This document shows, piece by piece, positions 32,655 to 42,359 of a stretch of 64,000 nt of DNA (the stretch's first letter is position 1; each line of letters opens with the position of its first letter). The notes beneath the pieces were generated by a model that saw only the letters and a program-made list of their open reading frames with translations, made no database searches and had not been told where the DNA came from. A program made the position numbers and the translations under genes. Location: contig NZ_FXTY01000003.1 of NCBI RefSeq assembly GCF_900182745.1, positions 310,001 through 374,000 on the forward strand, in the 5' to 3' direction. Source of the stretch: Shimia sagamensis. Its GTDB lineage: Bacteria > Pseudomonadota > Alphaproteobacteria > Rhodobacterales > Rhodobacteraceae.

Positions 32655-34037
32655 ATGATCCGCGCTGTATTGATTTCCCTCACGTTGGGACTGGCCACCA
32701 CGGTGTCCGCAGAGACCAAAGTTCCGCAATCGCAAGTCGAGATTTCCATGGGCTTTGCGCCTTTGGTGAAAGAGGCAGCGCCTGCGGTGGTGAACATCTT
32801 TGCCAAGCAGATTGTGCAGGTGCGTCAGAGCCCCTTCACCGGGGATCCGTTTTTTGACGAGCTGTTCCGAGGTTTTGGCACGCCGCAGCCGCGGGTTGAG
32901 AACTCTCTCGGGTCCGGCGTGATCCTGTCTGACGATGGCATCGTTGTGTCCAATTACCATGTGGTCGGGATGTCGACAGATATTCGTGTGCAGCTGAACG
33001 ATCGCAGCGAATACACCGCTGAGGTTTTGTTGGCTGACGAAGAGAGTGATTTGGCCATTCTGAAGCTGAAAGATGCTGAGGGGCTGCCGTTTTTGCAGTT
33101 CCGTGACAGCGATCATGTGGATGTTGGCGAGTTGGTCATGGCGATTGGCAACCCGTTTGGGGTGGGGCAAACCGTGACCAGCGGAATTGTCTCTGGCCTG
33201 GCGCGCTCTGGCGTGGCGACGGGCAATGCGCGCGGCTACTTCATTCAGACCGATGCGGCGATCAACCCAGGTAACTCCGGCGGGGCGCTGATTGATATCA
33301 ATGGGGACCTGATTGGTATCAATACTTCGATCCTGACGCGCTCTGGCGGGTCAAACGGGATTGGCTTTGCCATTCCTGCCAATTTGGTGGCGCAGTTTGT
33401 CGATCAGGCTCGAGACGGTTTTGATGATTTCCAGCGCCCGTGGGCAGGCATGTTTGGCCAGCCGGTGGACGCGGATATGGCGGAAGGTTTGGGGCTGGAT
33501 CGTGCGGGGGGCATTGTTGTGTCTGCGATGCATGAGGTTAGCCCGTTTCTGGCGGCAGGTGTCGAGGCGGGTGACGTGATTGTTGCGCTTGACGGGCAGC
33601 CGGTGAACACGCCAGCGGAGATGATTTTCCGTATGTCGGTGGCCGGGCTCGGGAGTGAAGTTGACGTTGACGTGCTGCGGGACGGTGAGGCACTTATTCG
33701 GACCGTGAAAATGGATGTTGCGCCGGACACGCCAAGCCGAGACACAATTGAGACCAGTGCACGATCGGCGATTCCGGGAGTGGTGATGTCCAACATAAAC
33801 CCAGCCGTATTGGGCGAATATGGCCTGCCCCTGAGCCTTGAGGGCGTGATGGTTGAAAATCCGGGTGAAATTGGCGCACGTTTGGGCCTGAGACCTGGAG
33901 ATGTGTTGCGTGTGATCGACGGAACGGAAATCAACACCTCCAAAGAAGCGGACAAGGCTTTGCGAGAGGCGCGCAAGCGGCTTACGTTGGAGGTCCAGCG
34001 GGGCACCCAACGGGTGGTGATGCGCTTTAGACTTTAG
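32655..34037 (+). CDS. Do-like periplasmic serine protease (DegP/DegQ/MucD type)
   Basis: This 460-residue protease has a signal peptide (residues 1-19, ending VSA), a trypsin-like domain with the triad His102 (SNYHVV), Asp132 (ESDLAIL) and Ser208 (NPGNSGGAL), and two PDZ domains (about 255-345 and 375-455). It would degrade or refold damaged envelope proteins. The long loop of DegP is short here, closer to DegQ or MucD. It is followed by rarA after 17 bases, so the two may share a transcript. Confidence 0.9.
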   Translation: MIRAVLISLTLGLATTVSAETKVPQSQVEISMGFAPLVKEAAPAVVNIFAKQIVQVRQSPFTGDPFFDELFRGFGTPQPRVENSLGSGVILSDDGIVVSNYHVVGMSTDIRVQLNDRSEYTAEVLLADEESDLAILKLKDAEGLPFLQFRDSDHVDVGELVMAIGNPFGVGQTVTSGIVSGLARSGVATGNARGYFIQTDAAINPGNSGGALIDINGDLIGINTSILTRSGGSNGIGFAIPANLVAQFVDQARDGFDDFQRPWAGMFGQPVDADMAEGLGLDRAGGIVVSAMHEVSPFLAAGVEAGDVIVALDGQPVNTPAEMIFRMSVAGLGSEVDVDVLRDGEALIRTVKMDVAPDTPSRDTIETSARSAIPGVVMSNINPAVLGEYGLPLSLEGVMVENPGEIGARLGLRPGDVLRVIDGTEINTSKEADKALREARKRLTLEVQRGTQRVVMRFRL

Positions 34038-34054
34038 GGATTTTCAAGCAGACC

Positions 34055-35380
34055 ATGGCCGATCTTTTTGACAGCACGCCTGCGGATATTCCCGCAGCGA
34101 CACCTGCGGGTGAAGCGCCACGTCCCTTGGCGGACCGGCTGCGCCCCAAGGCGTTGTCCGAGGTGATTGGGCAGGCGCAGGTGCTGGGCGAAGAGGCTCC
34201 CTTGGGCGTGATGTTGTCGTCGGGCTCATTGTCCTCGCTGATCTTCTGGGGACCGCCCGGTGTGGGCAAGACCACGATTGCGCGGCTATTGGCGGATGAA
34301 ACCGACCTGCATTTTGTCCAGATCAGTGCGATTTTTACCGGGGTTCCGGAGCTGCGCAAAGTGTTCGAGGCCGCCAAGGTGCGGCGGGCCAACGGCAAAG
34401 GCACGTTGTTGTTTGTGGACGAGATACATCGGTTCAACAAAGCGCAGCAGGACGGGTTTCTGCCCTATATGGAGGATGGCACCATTCTTCTGGTCGGCGC
34501 GACCACGGAGAATCCGTCGTTTGAATTAAACGCTGCGGTGTTGTCGCGCTCGCAAGTGCTTGTGCTGGAGCGTTTGTCTCTGGGTGACTTGGAGCGCATG
34601 GCGCAGAGGGCAGAGAAAGAACTTGAGAGGCCCCTACCATTGGACGGACCTGCGCGGGAAGCGCTGCTCGAGATGGCGGATGGCGATGGGCGGGCATTGC
34701 TCAACTTGATTGAGCAGGTGATGGCCTGGAAGGTGGATGGAAAGCTCGACACAGATGCGCTGTCCACACGCCTGATGCGGCGCGCAGCTAAATACGACAA
34801 GTCGGGTGACGAGCATTACAACCTGATTTCAGCCTTGCACAAATCGGTGCGCGGATCCGACCCGGAGGCGGCACTCTATTGGTATGCACGGATGCTGGAG
34901 GGCGGAGAAGATCCTCGGTTTCTGGCGCGACGACTGACGCGGATGGCCTGTGAGGACATTGCCTTGGCGGATCCGCAGGCACAGGGCATTTGCTTGAGTG
35001 CTTGGGAGACATATGAGCGCTTGGGTAGCCCTGAAGGGGAGCTGGCGCTGGCGCAGGCGGTGATTTATCTGGCGCTCGCGCCAAAGACCAATGCGGGCTA
35101 TGCGGCCTATAAGGCCGCGCGGGCGTTGGCCAAAAAGACCGGCTCAGAGCCCCCACCCAAACATATCCTGAATGCGCCAACGTCGTTGATGGCGGATCAA
35201 GGCTATGGCGACGGCTATCAATATGACCATGAAGCTGAAGATGGGTTTTCCGGGCAAAACTATTTCCCCGAGGGCGTCAAGCGCCCGGTTATCTACACAC
35301 CGGTGGAGCGAGGCTATGAGCGTGAGCTCAAGCGGCGGATGGAGTATTTTTCAAAGCTGCGCAGCAAACGCAGCGGGTAA
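34055..35380 (+). CDS. rarA: replication-associated recombination protein A
   Basis: RarA (MgsA) is an AAA+ ATPase that acts at stalled replication forks and binds single-stranded DNA ends. The 441 residues contain Walker A GPPGVGKT (66-73), Walker B TLLFVDEIHRF (117-127), sensor 1 GATTENPSFELN and the C-terminal tetramerisation half with KYDKSGDEHYNLISALHKS. The N-terminal RPLADRLRPKALSEVIGQ is the classical opening of the family. Confidence 0.95.
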   Translation: MADLFDSTPADIPAATPAGEAPRPLADRLRPKALSEVIGQAQVLGEEAPLGVMLSSGSLSSLIFWGPPGVGKTTIARLLADETDLHFVQISAIFTGVPELRKVFEAAKVRRANGKGTLLFVDEIHRFNKAQQDGFLPYMEDGTILLVGATTENPSFELNAAVLSRSQVLVLERLSLGDLERMAQRAEKELERPLPLDGPAREALLEMADGDGRALLNLIEQVMAWKVDGKLDTDALSTRLMRRAAKYDKSGDEHYNLISALHKSVRGSDPEAALYWYARMLEGGEDPRFLARRLTRMACEDIALADPQAQGICLSAWETYERLGSPEGELALAQAVIYLALAPKTNAGYAAYKAARALAKKTGSEPPPKHILNAPTSLMADQGYGDGYQYDHEAEDGFSGQNYFPEGVKRPVIYTPVERGYERELKRRMEYFSKLRSKRSG

Positions 35381-35479
35381 AAGGCACTCGTTTGGTCTCC
35401 AAACGGTTCTCTGAGAGTATTTGAGGCTGAAGGCGCTGGTTTTCTTGACATTGCAGACCAAAGCGCAGAGAGACGCGTG

Positions 35480-35869
35480 ATGGTTTTGAACGTGGTATAT
35501 GTGGCTTTGGGCGGTGCGGTAGGCGCTGCGCTGCGCTATCTGCTCGGCATCGGCGTGGTGCGGCTGGTAGGGCAGGGTTTCTGGAATGGATTTCCCGTCG
35601 CGATCATCACTGTCAATGTCATTGGTTCGTTCTTGATGGGGGCTTTTGTTGTGCTGGCAGCACAGCGTGGTCTGACCCATTTGTCACCCTTGGTGATGAC
35701 CGGGCTGTTGGGTGGTTTCACGACGTTTTCGGCGTTTTCGCTGGAGACCGTGAACTTGATGGAGCGTGGGGCTTATGGCGCTGCGACGTTTTATGTGGCT
35801 GTTTCAATTGTTGGCGCGGTGGGCGCGCTGATGTTGGGTATGGCCGTGACAAGAGGAATGCTGGCATGA
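35480..35869 (+). CDS. crcB: fluoride ion channel CrcB/Fluc
   Basis: The 129-residue membrane protein has four helices and the Fluc motifs: GGAVGAALRYLL near the start, TVNVIGSFLMG with the polar-track asparagine, and TGLLGGFTTFSAFSLE with the phenylalanine box. It exports fluoride as a dual-topology dimer. A GTG three bases earlier is an alternative start. No fluoride riboswitch was recognised upstream. Its end overlaps the next gene by 4 bases. Confidence 0.95.
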   Translation: MVLNVVYVALGGAVGAALRYLLGIGVVRLVGQGFWNGFPVAIITVNVIGSFLMGAFVVLAAQRGLTHLSPLVMTGLLGGFTTFSAFSLETVNLMERGAYGAATFYVAVSIVGAVGALMLGMAVTRGMLA

Positions 35870-36921
35870 GCCGGGTACAGACAATGACCGTCGCGGACGG
35901 TGAAGGCGATCAGCGGCTAGACCGGTGGTTCAAGCGCAAATTCCCCCATATAGCCCAGGGGCAGGTCGAGAAGATGTGCCGTAAAGGTGAAATCCGCGTG
36001 GATGGTGGTCGTGTGAAGGCCAATTCGCGTGTGGAAGACGGGCAAAGCGTGCGTGTGCCGCCCTTGCCGGAGCCCCATGAGGTGGCTCAACGCGAACAGT
36101 CCCGCGCCGTAGCCAAGGTCAGCAAGGCAGATGCCAAATTGATGCTGGACAGCGTGATCTACAAAGATGACGAGATCATTGCGATCAACAAACCGGCGGG
36201 CTTGCCCACGCAGGGTGGCAGCAAACAGACCCGGCATGTGGACGGGCTGTCGGTTGCGTTGCAATTTGACATGGAAGAAAAGCCGCGTCTGGTGCACCGT
36301 TTGGACAAAGACACGTCAGGTGTGTTGTTGCTGGCGCGAACCCGTATGGCGGCCAAAGCCTTGACCGAGGCGATGCGGCACAAGCAGACCCGCAAGATTT
36401 ACTGGGCTGTAGTCGCCGGTGTACCAACGCCGTATCTGGGCGAGATCAAATACGGTCTGGTGAAAGCTGGCGGACATGGGGCGCGTGGCGAAGGTGAGAA
36501 GATGATCGCGGTGCATCCGCGTGAAGTGGACAGCACACCAGGCGCAAAACGCGCCATCACGCAATACTCCACATTGTATCGTGTGGCCGGTCGGGCATCT
36601 TGGGTGGCCATGGAGCCGATCACAGGTCGTACGCACCAGCTGCGGGCGCATATGGCGGAAATTGGTCACCCGATTATTGGCGATGGGAAATACGGTGGCT
36701 CCGGGCAAGAGAACCTTGGCGATGGCTGGGGCGCAAAGCTGGGCGGAATGATTTCCAACAAGCTGCACCTGCACGCGCGGTCCATGACCTTTATGCACCC
36801 TACGAAGGGCAAACCGGTCACCGTGACTGCGGAGCTTCCTGAGCATATGGCCCATACGTGGGAGAGCTTTGGGTGGTCTGAAGATCTGGCAGCTGACGAT
36901 CCATTTGAGAGCTTGCGGTAA
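35866..36921 (+). CDS. rluC: RluA-family 23S rRNA pseudouridine synthase (RluC-like)
   Basis: The 351-residue enzyme has an N-terminal S4 RNA-binding domain (RLDRWFKRKFPHIAQGQVEK, about 18-80) and the catalytic domain with PRLVHRLDKDTSGVLLLAR (about 142-160), where the aspartate after R-L attacks the target uridine. RITG-type motifs (PITGRTHQLRAHMAEIGHPI) follow. Size and the S4 domain favour RluC, which modifies 23S positions 955, 2504 and 2580 in E. coli; RluD-like activity cannot be excluded. Coupled to crcB by ATGA. Confidence 0.88.
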   Translation: MSRVQTMTVADGEGDQRLDRWFKRKFPHIAQGQVEKMCRKGEIRVDGGRVKANSRVEDGQSVRVPPLPEPHEVAQREQSRAVAKVSKADAKLMLDSVIYKDDEIIAINKPAGLPTQGGSKQTRHVDGLSVALQFDMEEKPRLVHRLDKDTSGVLLLARTRMAAKALTEAMRHKQTRKIYWAVVAGVPTPYLGEIKYGLVKAGGHGARGEGEKMIAVHPREVDSTPGAKRAITQYSTLYRVAGRASWVAMEPITGRTHQLRAHMAEIGHPIIGDGKYGGSGQENLGDGWGAKLGGMISNKLHLHARSMTFMHPTKGKPVTVTAELPEHMAHTWESFGWSEDLAADDPFESLR

Positions 36922-37003
36922 AGCCCTTCACGTTTGCTGAGACTAGAGTGTAGTCGCGGTTCATTTTGTGGTGCCTCAAACACATTGGAAACAAGGGGGC
37001 CTC

Positions 37004-37681
37004 ATGCGGCTCAAACTCGTAATTTTTGACGTAGATGGCACGTTGGTGGACAGTCAGGGGCTGATTGTCGAGGCGATGAATCTGGCCTTTGAGGGTGAGG
37101 GGCTGACACCGCCAAGCCGAGCAGACACCCTTTCGATTGTTGGGTTGTCGCTGGATGTAGCAATGTTCAAGCTGATGCCAGAAGCGGACAGCGATTTGCG
37201 GGCCCGGTTGGTGGACGGCTATAAGCAAGGCTACATGATGCGCCGTACGGAAACCGGCGTGGCGCAGTCCTCGCCGTTTTTTGCTGGCGCGCGGGAGGTG
37301 CTGGAGCGGTTGCGAGCGCAGGATGATGTGCTTCTCGGGGTGGCCACCGGTAAATCGCGGCGTGGGCTGGACAAACTCATTGAAGGCCATGGGCTGGGCG
37401 GTTTCTTCGAAACGACACAGGTGGCCGATAATCACCCATCAAAGCCACATCCGTCGATGATCACCACAGCGCTGGCCGAAACCGGCGTGGTGGCGCGGGA
37501 CGCGGTGATGATTGGTGACACAAGTTACGACATGGAGATGGCGGCGGCCGCTGGTGTGGCAGCCATCGGTGTGGGCTGGGGATATCACGAAACAACTGCC
37601 CTGAGCGCTGCGCACTGTGTAGCTGAGGATTTTGCGGCGCTTGAGGGCGCTTTGGCACAGGTTTGGGAGAATGCATCATGA
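37004..37681 (+). CDS. HAD-IA family phosphatase (phosphoglycolate phosphatase-like)
   Basis: The 225-residue protein has the HAD motifs FDVDGTLVDS (catalytic aspartates 8 and 10), GVATGKS (motif II), a lysine in NHPSKPHPSMI (motif III) and MIGDTSYDMEMAAAAG (motif IV). The helical cap fits the phosphoglycolate phosphatase branch. The ATG at 37004 with AAGGGGG upstream starts the DVDGT domain; the frame extends to 36968. It overlaps the ATP12 gene by 4 bases, a pairing frequent in alphaproteobacteria. Confidence 0.87.
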   Translation: MRLKLVIFDVDGTLVDSQGLIVEAMNLAFEGEGLTPPSRADTLSIVGLSLDVAMFKLMPEADSDLRARLVDGYKQGYMMRRTETGVAQSSPFFAGAREVLERLRAQDDVLLGVATGKSRRGLDKLIEGHGLGGFFETTQVADNHPSKPHPSMITTALAETGVVARDAVMIGDTSYDMEMAAAAGVAAIGVGWGYHETTALSAAHCVAEDFAALEGALAQVWENAS

Positions 37682-38388
37682 GCGGATGGGCCAAAAAACG
37701 ATTTTGGAAAGACACTACCTATGAGGCCACCGAGGGTGGGTTCAAAGTGCTGTTGGACGGGCGGGGCGTCAAAACGCCAGCCAAGGCGCCGCTGGTGGTA
37801 CCAACTGAGGCGCTGGCACAAGCCGTGGTGGCGGAATGGGATGCACAAGAGGGTGAGATTGACCCAACCGGCATGCCGGTGACGCGCTCAGTAAATGCTG
37901 CAATTGATAAGGTATCCATACAGCGTGCCGAAGTCGCGGACATGTTGGCGGAGTATGGTGGCAGCGATTTGCTGTGTTACCGTGCCACCAATCCCGAGGG
38001 GTTGATCGCGCGTCAGGCCGAGGCTTGGGATCCGCTTTTGGACTGGGCTGCGGAGACATTTGACGCGCGCCTAAAAACAGTGGCCGGGGTGATGTTTGAG
38101 GCGCAAGATGCGGAGGCGTTGAGCAAGCTAAGCGCGAGTACGCACAGTTTTGACAACTTCGAGTTGGCAGCGTTTCATGATCTGGTTGGCATCTCCGGCT
38201 CACTGATCATTGGATTCGCCGCAACCCGTGATCTGCACCCCGTCGAAACACTGTGGAAACTGTCCCGAATCGACGAGCAATGGCAGGAAGATCAATGGGG
38301 ACGAGATGACGAAGCCGCCGAGGAAGCCGAGAAGAAAAAGCAAGCTTTTCTCCATGCTTACGCTTTCTTCCAGATGAGCAAAAAGTGA
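37678..38388 (+). CDS. ATP12-family F1-ATPase assembly chaperone
   Basis: The 236-residue protein matches ATP12, which protects the alpha subunit of F1-ATPase before assembly and is shared by alphaproteobacteria and mitochondria. Recognisable parts are KRFWKDTTYEATEGGFKVLLDGRGVKTPA-like opening residues (about 6-34), LVVPTEALAQAVVAEWDAQ, and GGSDLLCYRATNPEGLIARQ. The last 20 residues are a charged, lysine-rich helix. Start ATG 37678 overlaps the phosphatase stop. Confidence 0.92.
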   Translation: MSGWAKKRFWKDTTYEATEGGFKVLLDGRGVKTPAKAPLVVPTEALAQAVVAEWDAQEGEIDPTGMPVTRSVNAAIDKVSIQRAEVADMLAEYGGSDLLCYRATNPEGLIARQAEAWDPLLDWAAETFDARLKTVAGVMFEAQDAEALSKLSASTHSFDNFELAAFHDLVGISGSLIIGFAATRDLHPVETLWKLSRIDEQWQEDQWGRDDEAAEEAEKKKQAFLHAYAFFQMSKK

Positions 38389-38588
38389 TCTCTCTGCATG
38401 TAAAACAGGGGCATGAGGCTGATAGCGCAAGCATTGATAGTATTGCGTGATGGAGCTCTTGACGTTTGGCGATGAATGCGACCAAACTGAACCTCGATGT
38501 GAGGGGGGTGTAATCTCTGAACATCTACTTTCGGTCTAACATGGCCAAAAACCACCCGGCATAGGGTGGACAACAGGAAGAGGTAAAA

Positions 38589-39605
38589 ATGAAAAAATCC
38601 GTAGTTTTCGGTGCATTGACAGTTGCTGGTCTCGCGGCCGGCGCAGCTGCTGCTGGCACGCTTGACGATGTTAAAGCGCGCGGCAAGCTGAACTGTGGTG
38701 TGACCACTGGTCTGGTTGGCTTTGCCGCACCAGACGCAAACGGCGAATGGATGGGGTTCGACGTTGGCGTTTGCCGTGCAGTTGCAGCAGCCGTACTGGG
38801 CGACCCGAAAGCGGTTGAGTTTGTTCCGACCACTGGTAAGACACGCTTCACCGCGCTGGCTTCCGGCGAGATCGACATGCTGGCTCGCAACACCACCTGG
38901 ACCTTCTCCCGCGACGTTGACCTGAAGTTCACCTTTGTTGGTGTGAACTACTATGACGGTCAGGGCTTCATGGTTCCAAAAGAACTGGGTGTGTCTTCCG
39001 CTAAAGAACTGGACGGTGCGACCGTTTGTATTCAGACCGGTACCACAACCGAGCTGAACCTGGCGGACTTCTTCCGCTCCAACAACATCAGCTACGAGCC
39101 GGTGCCAATCGAAACCAATGCTGAAGCACAGCAGCAGTACCTTGCCGGTGCTTGCGACGTGTACACTACTGACGCATCTGGTCTGGCTGCGACACGTGCC
39201 ACCTTTGAAGATCCTTCTGCGCACGTTCTGCTGCCAGAAATCATCTCCAAAGAGCCACTCGGCCCATTGGTTCGTCACGGCGATGACGGTTGGGGTGACG
39301 TAGTTCGTTGGTCCCTGAACGCTCTGGTAACAGCTGAAGAGCTGGGTGTGACCTCCGCAAACATCGGTGAGATGGCTGCAGGCACAAACAACCCAGAAAT
39401 CAACCGTCTGCTGGGTTCCGAAGGCTCCCTGGGCGAGATGCTCGGTCTGGACGCTGGTTGGGCTAAGAACGCCATCATGGCGGGCGGCAACTACGGTGAG
39501 CTGTTTGAAGGTAACATCGGCGAAAGCACTCCGATCGGTCTGGCCCGTGGCCTGAACGCTCAGTGGACCGATGGTGGCCTGATCTACTCCCCACCTTTCC
39601 GCTAA
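38589..39605 (+). CDS. bztA: glutamate/glutamine/aspartate/asparagine ABC transporter, binding protein
   Basis: BztA is the periplasmic receptor of the uptake system first described in Rhodobacter capsulatus. The 338 residues start with a signal peptide (KKSVVFGALTVAGLAAGAAA), then GTLDDVKARGKLNCGVTTGL, typical of the polar-amino-acid binding family. Codon use is strongly biased to common codons, suggesting high expression. A hairpin terminator follows before bztB, which would allow much more receptor than permease. Confidence 0.94.
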   Translation: MKKSVVFGALTVAGLAAGAAAAGTLDDVKARGKLNCGVTTGLVGFAAPDANGEWMGFDVGVCRAVAAAVLGDPKAVEFVPTTGKTRFTALASGEIDMLARNTTWTFSRDVDLKFTFVGVNYYDGQGFMVPKELGVSSAKELDGATVCIQTGTTTELNLADFFRSNNISYEPVPIETNAEAQQQYLAGACDVYTTDASGLAATRATFEDPSAHVLLPEIISKEPLGPLVRHGDDGWGDVVRWSLNALVTAEELGVTSANIGEMAAGTNNPEINRLLGSEGSLGEMLGLDAGWAKNAIMAGGNYGELFEGNIGESTPIGLARGLNAQWTDGGLIYSPPFR

Positions 39606-39617
39606 ACACATCACGGA

Positions 39618-39651
39618 AAGGGCGCGGACATCTCCGCGCCCTTTTCGCTTT
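39618..39651 (+). terminator. partial terminator between bztA and bztB
   Basis: AAGGGCGCGGA (39618-39628) pairs with TCCGCGCCCTT (39633-39643) over 11 bp, loop CATC, T-rich tail. Likely limits read-through into the permease genes. Confidence 0.85.
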
Positions 39652-39727
39652 TACGACCCACAACAATAATCGGCCACGGCGCAACGACGCCATAGTTTAA
39701 CCGGCCGAGCAACGGGGAAGATCCCAT

Positions 39728-40996
39728 ATGACCACTTTGACCGACCCTCCCAAGGCGTCGTTCCGGCTGTCTATGCTGATCTACGACACGCGGTATCGTT
39801 CCATGACGATCCAAGCTGTCGCAATGATCGGTTTTATGCTTTTTGCCGCCTGGTTGATCAATAATACAATGACCAACCTAGAGACCCTTGGAAAAACACC
39901 GCAGTTTGGCTTCTTGCTGGAGCCTGCTGGCTATGACATCAACCAACGCTTGCTGGACTATAACAGCCAAGACACCCACATGCGGGCGTCGCTGCTTGGT
40001 CTCTTGAACACACTGCTTGTTGCGGTGATGGGCTGTATCACAGCGACCATCATCGGTGTGCTTGTAGGCGTCCTACGGCTTTCGAAAAACTGGATCGTCG
40101 CTAAAATCATGACGGTCTATGTGGAAATGTTCCGCAACGTGCCGGTGCTTCTCTGGATCGTGTTGGCGATGGCCATCCTGATTGAGAGCCTGCCTGCACC
40201 ACGTGCCTTCCGTGGAGAAAACCCCGAAGCCACGATGAACCTGTTTGACACAGTGGCGGTCACAAACCGCGGCATTTATGTGCCGGAGCCCCTGTTTTCC
40301 AACAGCCTTGGCAATATTCACCTGCTGGGTCAAAGCTCGCTGCGGTTTGACGTCTCGGTCGATTTGATTGCCTTCCTGATCGTGCTGGGTCTGAGCATAT
40401 TTGGCATTACCAAGGTCAACGCCCGCGCCAAGCACATTCAGGAAACAACCGGTGAACGTCCTAAAACACTTTGGGCAAACCTCGGACTGTTTTTTGTGCC
40501 AACCGGTATCTTGTTGGCGTTGCTTGGGTTCCATCTCGGCTATCCGGAGTTGAAGGGATTCAACTTCAAAGGCGGCACGCATATGCGTAACTCGCTGATT
40601 GCTTTGTGGTTGGCGCTGAGTCTCTATACTGCGGCCTTTATCGCGGAGATTGTCCGTGGCGGTATCTTGGCAGTGAGCCATGGTCAAACCGAAGCCGCCG
40701 AGGCGCTGGGCATGCGTTCTGGTCGCACGATGCGGCTTGTGATTCTTCCGCAAGCATTGCGTGTGATCATTCCACCAATGATTTCCAACTACCTGAACCT
40801 GACCAAAAACTCTTCGCTGGCGATTGCGGTGGGTTACATGGACATCACAGGCACGTTGGGCGGCATAACCATGAACCAGACCGGGCGTGAGCTTGAGACC
40901 GTTCTGATGTTGATGCTGTGTTACCTGGTGATCTCGTTGAGCATCTCCATGGTGATGAACTGGTACAACAACCGCGTAAAACTGGTGGAGAGATAA
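39728..40996 (+). CDS. bztB: amino-acid ABC transporter permease BztB
   Basis: BztB is one of the two inner-membrane permeases of the Bzt system. The 422 residues have an N-terminal helix, then hydrophobic segments split by a long loop (about 150-260), and the permease motif EAAEALGMRSGRTMRLVILP that binds the ATPase. The large size compared with ordinary HisMQ-type permeases (about 220 residues) is characteristic of the AapQ/BztB group. One base separates it from bztC. Confidence 0.94.
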   Translation: MTTLTDPPKASFRLSMLIYDTRYRSMTIQAVAMIGFMLFAAWLINNTMTNLETLGKTPQFGFLLEPAGYDINQRLLDYNSQDTHMRASLLGLLNTLLVAVMGCITATIIGVLVGVLRLSKNWIVAKIMTVYVEMFRNVPVLLWIVLAMAILIESLPAPRAFRGENPEATMNLFDTVAVTNRGIYVPEPLFSNSLGNIHLLGQSSLRFDVSVDLIAFLIVLGLSIFGITKVNARAKHIQETTGERPKTLWANLGLFFVPTGILLALLGFHLGYPELKGFNFKGGTHMRNSLIALWLALSLYTAAFIAEIVRGGILAVSHGQTEAAEALGMRSGRTMRLVILPQALRVIIPPMISNYLNLTKNSSLAIAVGYMDITGTLGGITMNQTGRELETVLMLMLCYLVISLSISMVMNWYNNRVKLVER

Positions 40997-40997
40997 A

Positions 40998-42344
40998 ATG
41001 AGCGACGTTTCTTTTGTCCGCACCGAAATGCTTCCACAGCAAGAGCCTCCCGGCTCCTCTGTTGGGATCGTTGGTTGGGCGCGGGCCAATCTGTTTGATG
41101 GTGTTACGAACTCCGTTCTCACCATTATAAGTCTGATTCTTGTGTACTTCGTGTTGGAAGGCCTGCTGTCCTGGACATTCCAGTCCGTGTGGAACGCGAG
41201 TTCGCTGACCGAGTGTCGCGAGATCATGACCGCCACTTGGGGCAAAACCCATGGACACGCCTGTTGGGCGGTGATCAATGATCGTTGGCTGCAGCTGCTG
41301 TATGGGTTTTACCCTCCTTATCCTGCAGAACCGGGTGTGAACTTTGGTGAAAACACAGGGGCCTGGCCGGCCTACTTCCGTCCAAACCTGTCGTTTGTGC
41401 TGTTGTTGCTTGCTGTTGCGCCTGTTCTGTTTGACAAAGTGCCACGCAAGCTGCTGATCGTGACTGCTGTCTATCCGTTCCTGATGCCTTGGCTGATGTG
41501 GGGTGGATCGATTTGGGGCCCTGTCATGGCTGCCGCTGGTTTTGGCATCGGATTCTTGGCCTATCGCTTGCTGACCCCGGTCATTGGTGGCTTGGGTGGT
41601 ATCATTGCGGCGATCGCATTGCCCGTGATCTGGTGGTTGTTCCTGGTTGGCATCGTGGCAGCAGGTCTGGAATCGGTTGTTTCGATTTCAATACCTGAGG
41701 TTGAAAGCCGCAAGTTTGGTGGCTTCATGCTGTCGATCCTGATTGGGGTGGTGGCCATTGGCTGCTCGCTGCCAATTGGCATCGTGCTGGCGCTCGGTCG
41801 TCAGTCGGATCTGATGATTGTGAAAACATTGTGTGTGGGCTTCATCGAGTTCATCCGGGGTGTGCCCTTGATCACTCTGCTGTTTGTGGCATCTGTTCTT
41901 TTGAACGTGTTCCTGCCACCGGGTACGCAGTTTGACATCATCTTGCGGGTTCTGATTATGGTGACGTTGTTTGCCTCTGCTTATATGGCGGAAGTTGTGC
42001 GGGGTGGTCTCGCCGCGCTGCCAAAAGGCCAATATGAGGGCGCTGACTCTCTGGGTCTGAACTACTGGCAGGCACAACGGCTGATCATCATGCCTCAAGC
42101 GTTGAAGATCTCCATTCCCGGCATCGTGTCGACCTTCATCGGGGTGTTTAAAGACACCACGCTGGTGTCGATCATTGGCTTGCTTGACCCGCTGGGTCTG
42201 TCCAATGCGATCCGTGCGGATGCGGCCTGGAACGGCATCTATTGGGAGCTGTTTGCTTTCATCGCCTTCCTGTTCTTCGTCTTCTGCTTCGGCATGTCCC
42301 GCTATTCCATGTACCTGGAGCGCAAGCTCCACAAAGGTCACTAA
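40998..42344 (+). CDS. bztC: amino-acid ABC transporter permease BztC
   Basis: BztC pairs with BztB in the membrane. The 448 residues include about eight hydrophobic segments; the C-terminal half is the ABC permease domain with EGADSLGLNYWQAQRLIIMP, the ATPase contact. The long N-terminal half with extra helices is as in AapM/BztC. It ends 15 bases before bztD, with TAAGGAG in the gap as ribosome site. Confidence 0.94.
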   Translation: MSDVSFVRTEMLPQQEPPGSSVGIVGWARANLFDGVTNSVLTIISLILVYFVLEGLLSWTFQSVWNASSLTECREIMTATWGKTHGHACWAVINDRWLQLLYGFYPPYPAEPGVNFGENTGAWPAYFRPNLSFVLLLLAVAPVLFDKVPRKLLIVTAVYPFLMPWLMWGGSIWGPVMAAAGFGIGFLAYRLLTPVIGGLGGIIAAIALPVIWWLFLVGIVAAGLESVVSISIPEVESRKFGGFMLSILIGVVAIGCSLPIGIVLALGRQSDLMIVKTLCVGFIEFIRGVPLITLLFVASVLLNVFLPPGTQFDIILRVLIMVTLFASAYMAEVVRGGLAALPKGQYEGADSLGLNYWQAQRLIIMPQALKISIPGIVSTFIGVFKDTTLVSIIGLLDPLGLSNAIRADAAWNGIYWELFAFIAFLFFVFCFGMSRYSMYLERKLHKGH

Positions 42345-42359
42345 TAAGGAGTTCATCAA

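Noticed and set aside
35381..35479. Fluoride riboswitch before crcB
   Set aside because: The gap is short and lacks the GGNGAU...CUGAU pattern expected of the crcB motif.
38358..39614. 418-residue minus-strand open frame over bztA
   Set aside because: Exact antisense of a highly biased gene, with no protein-like motifs.
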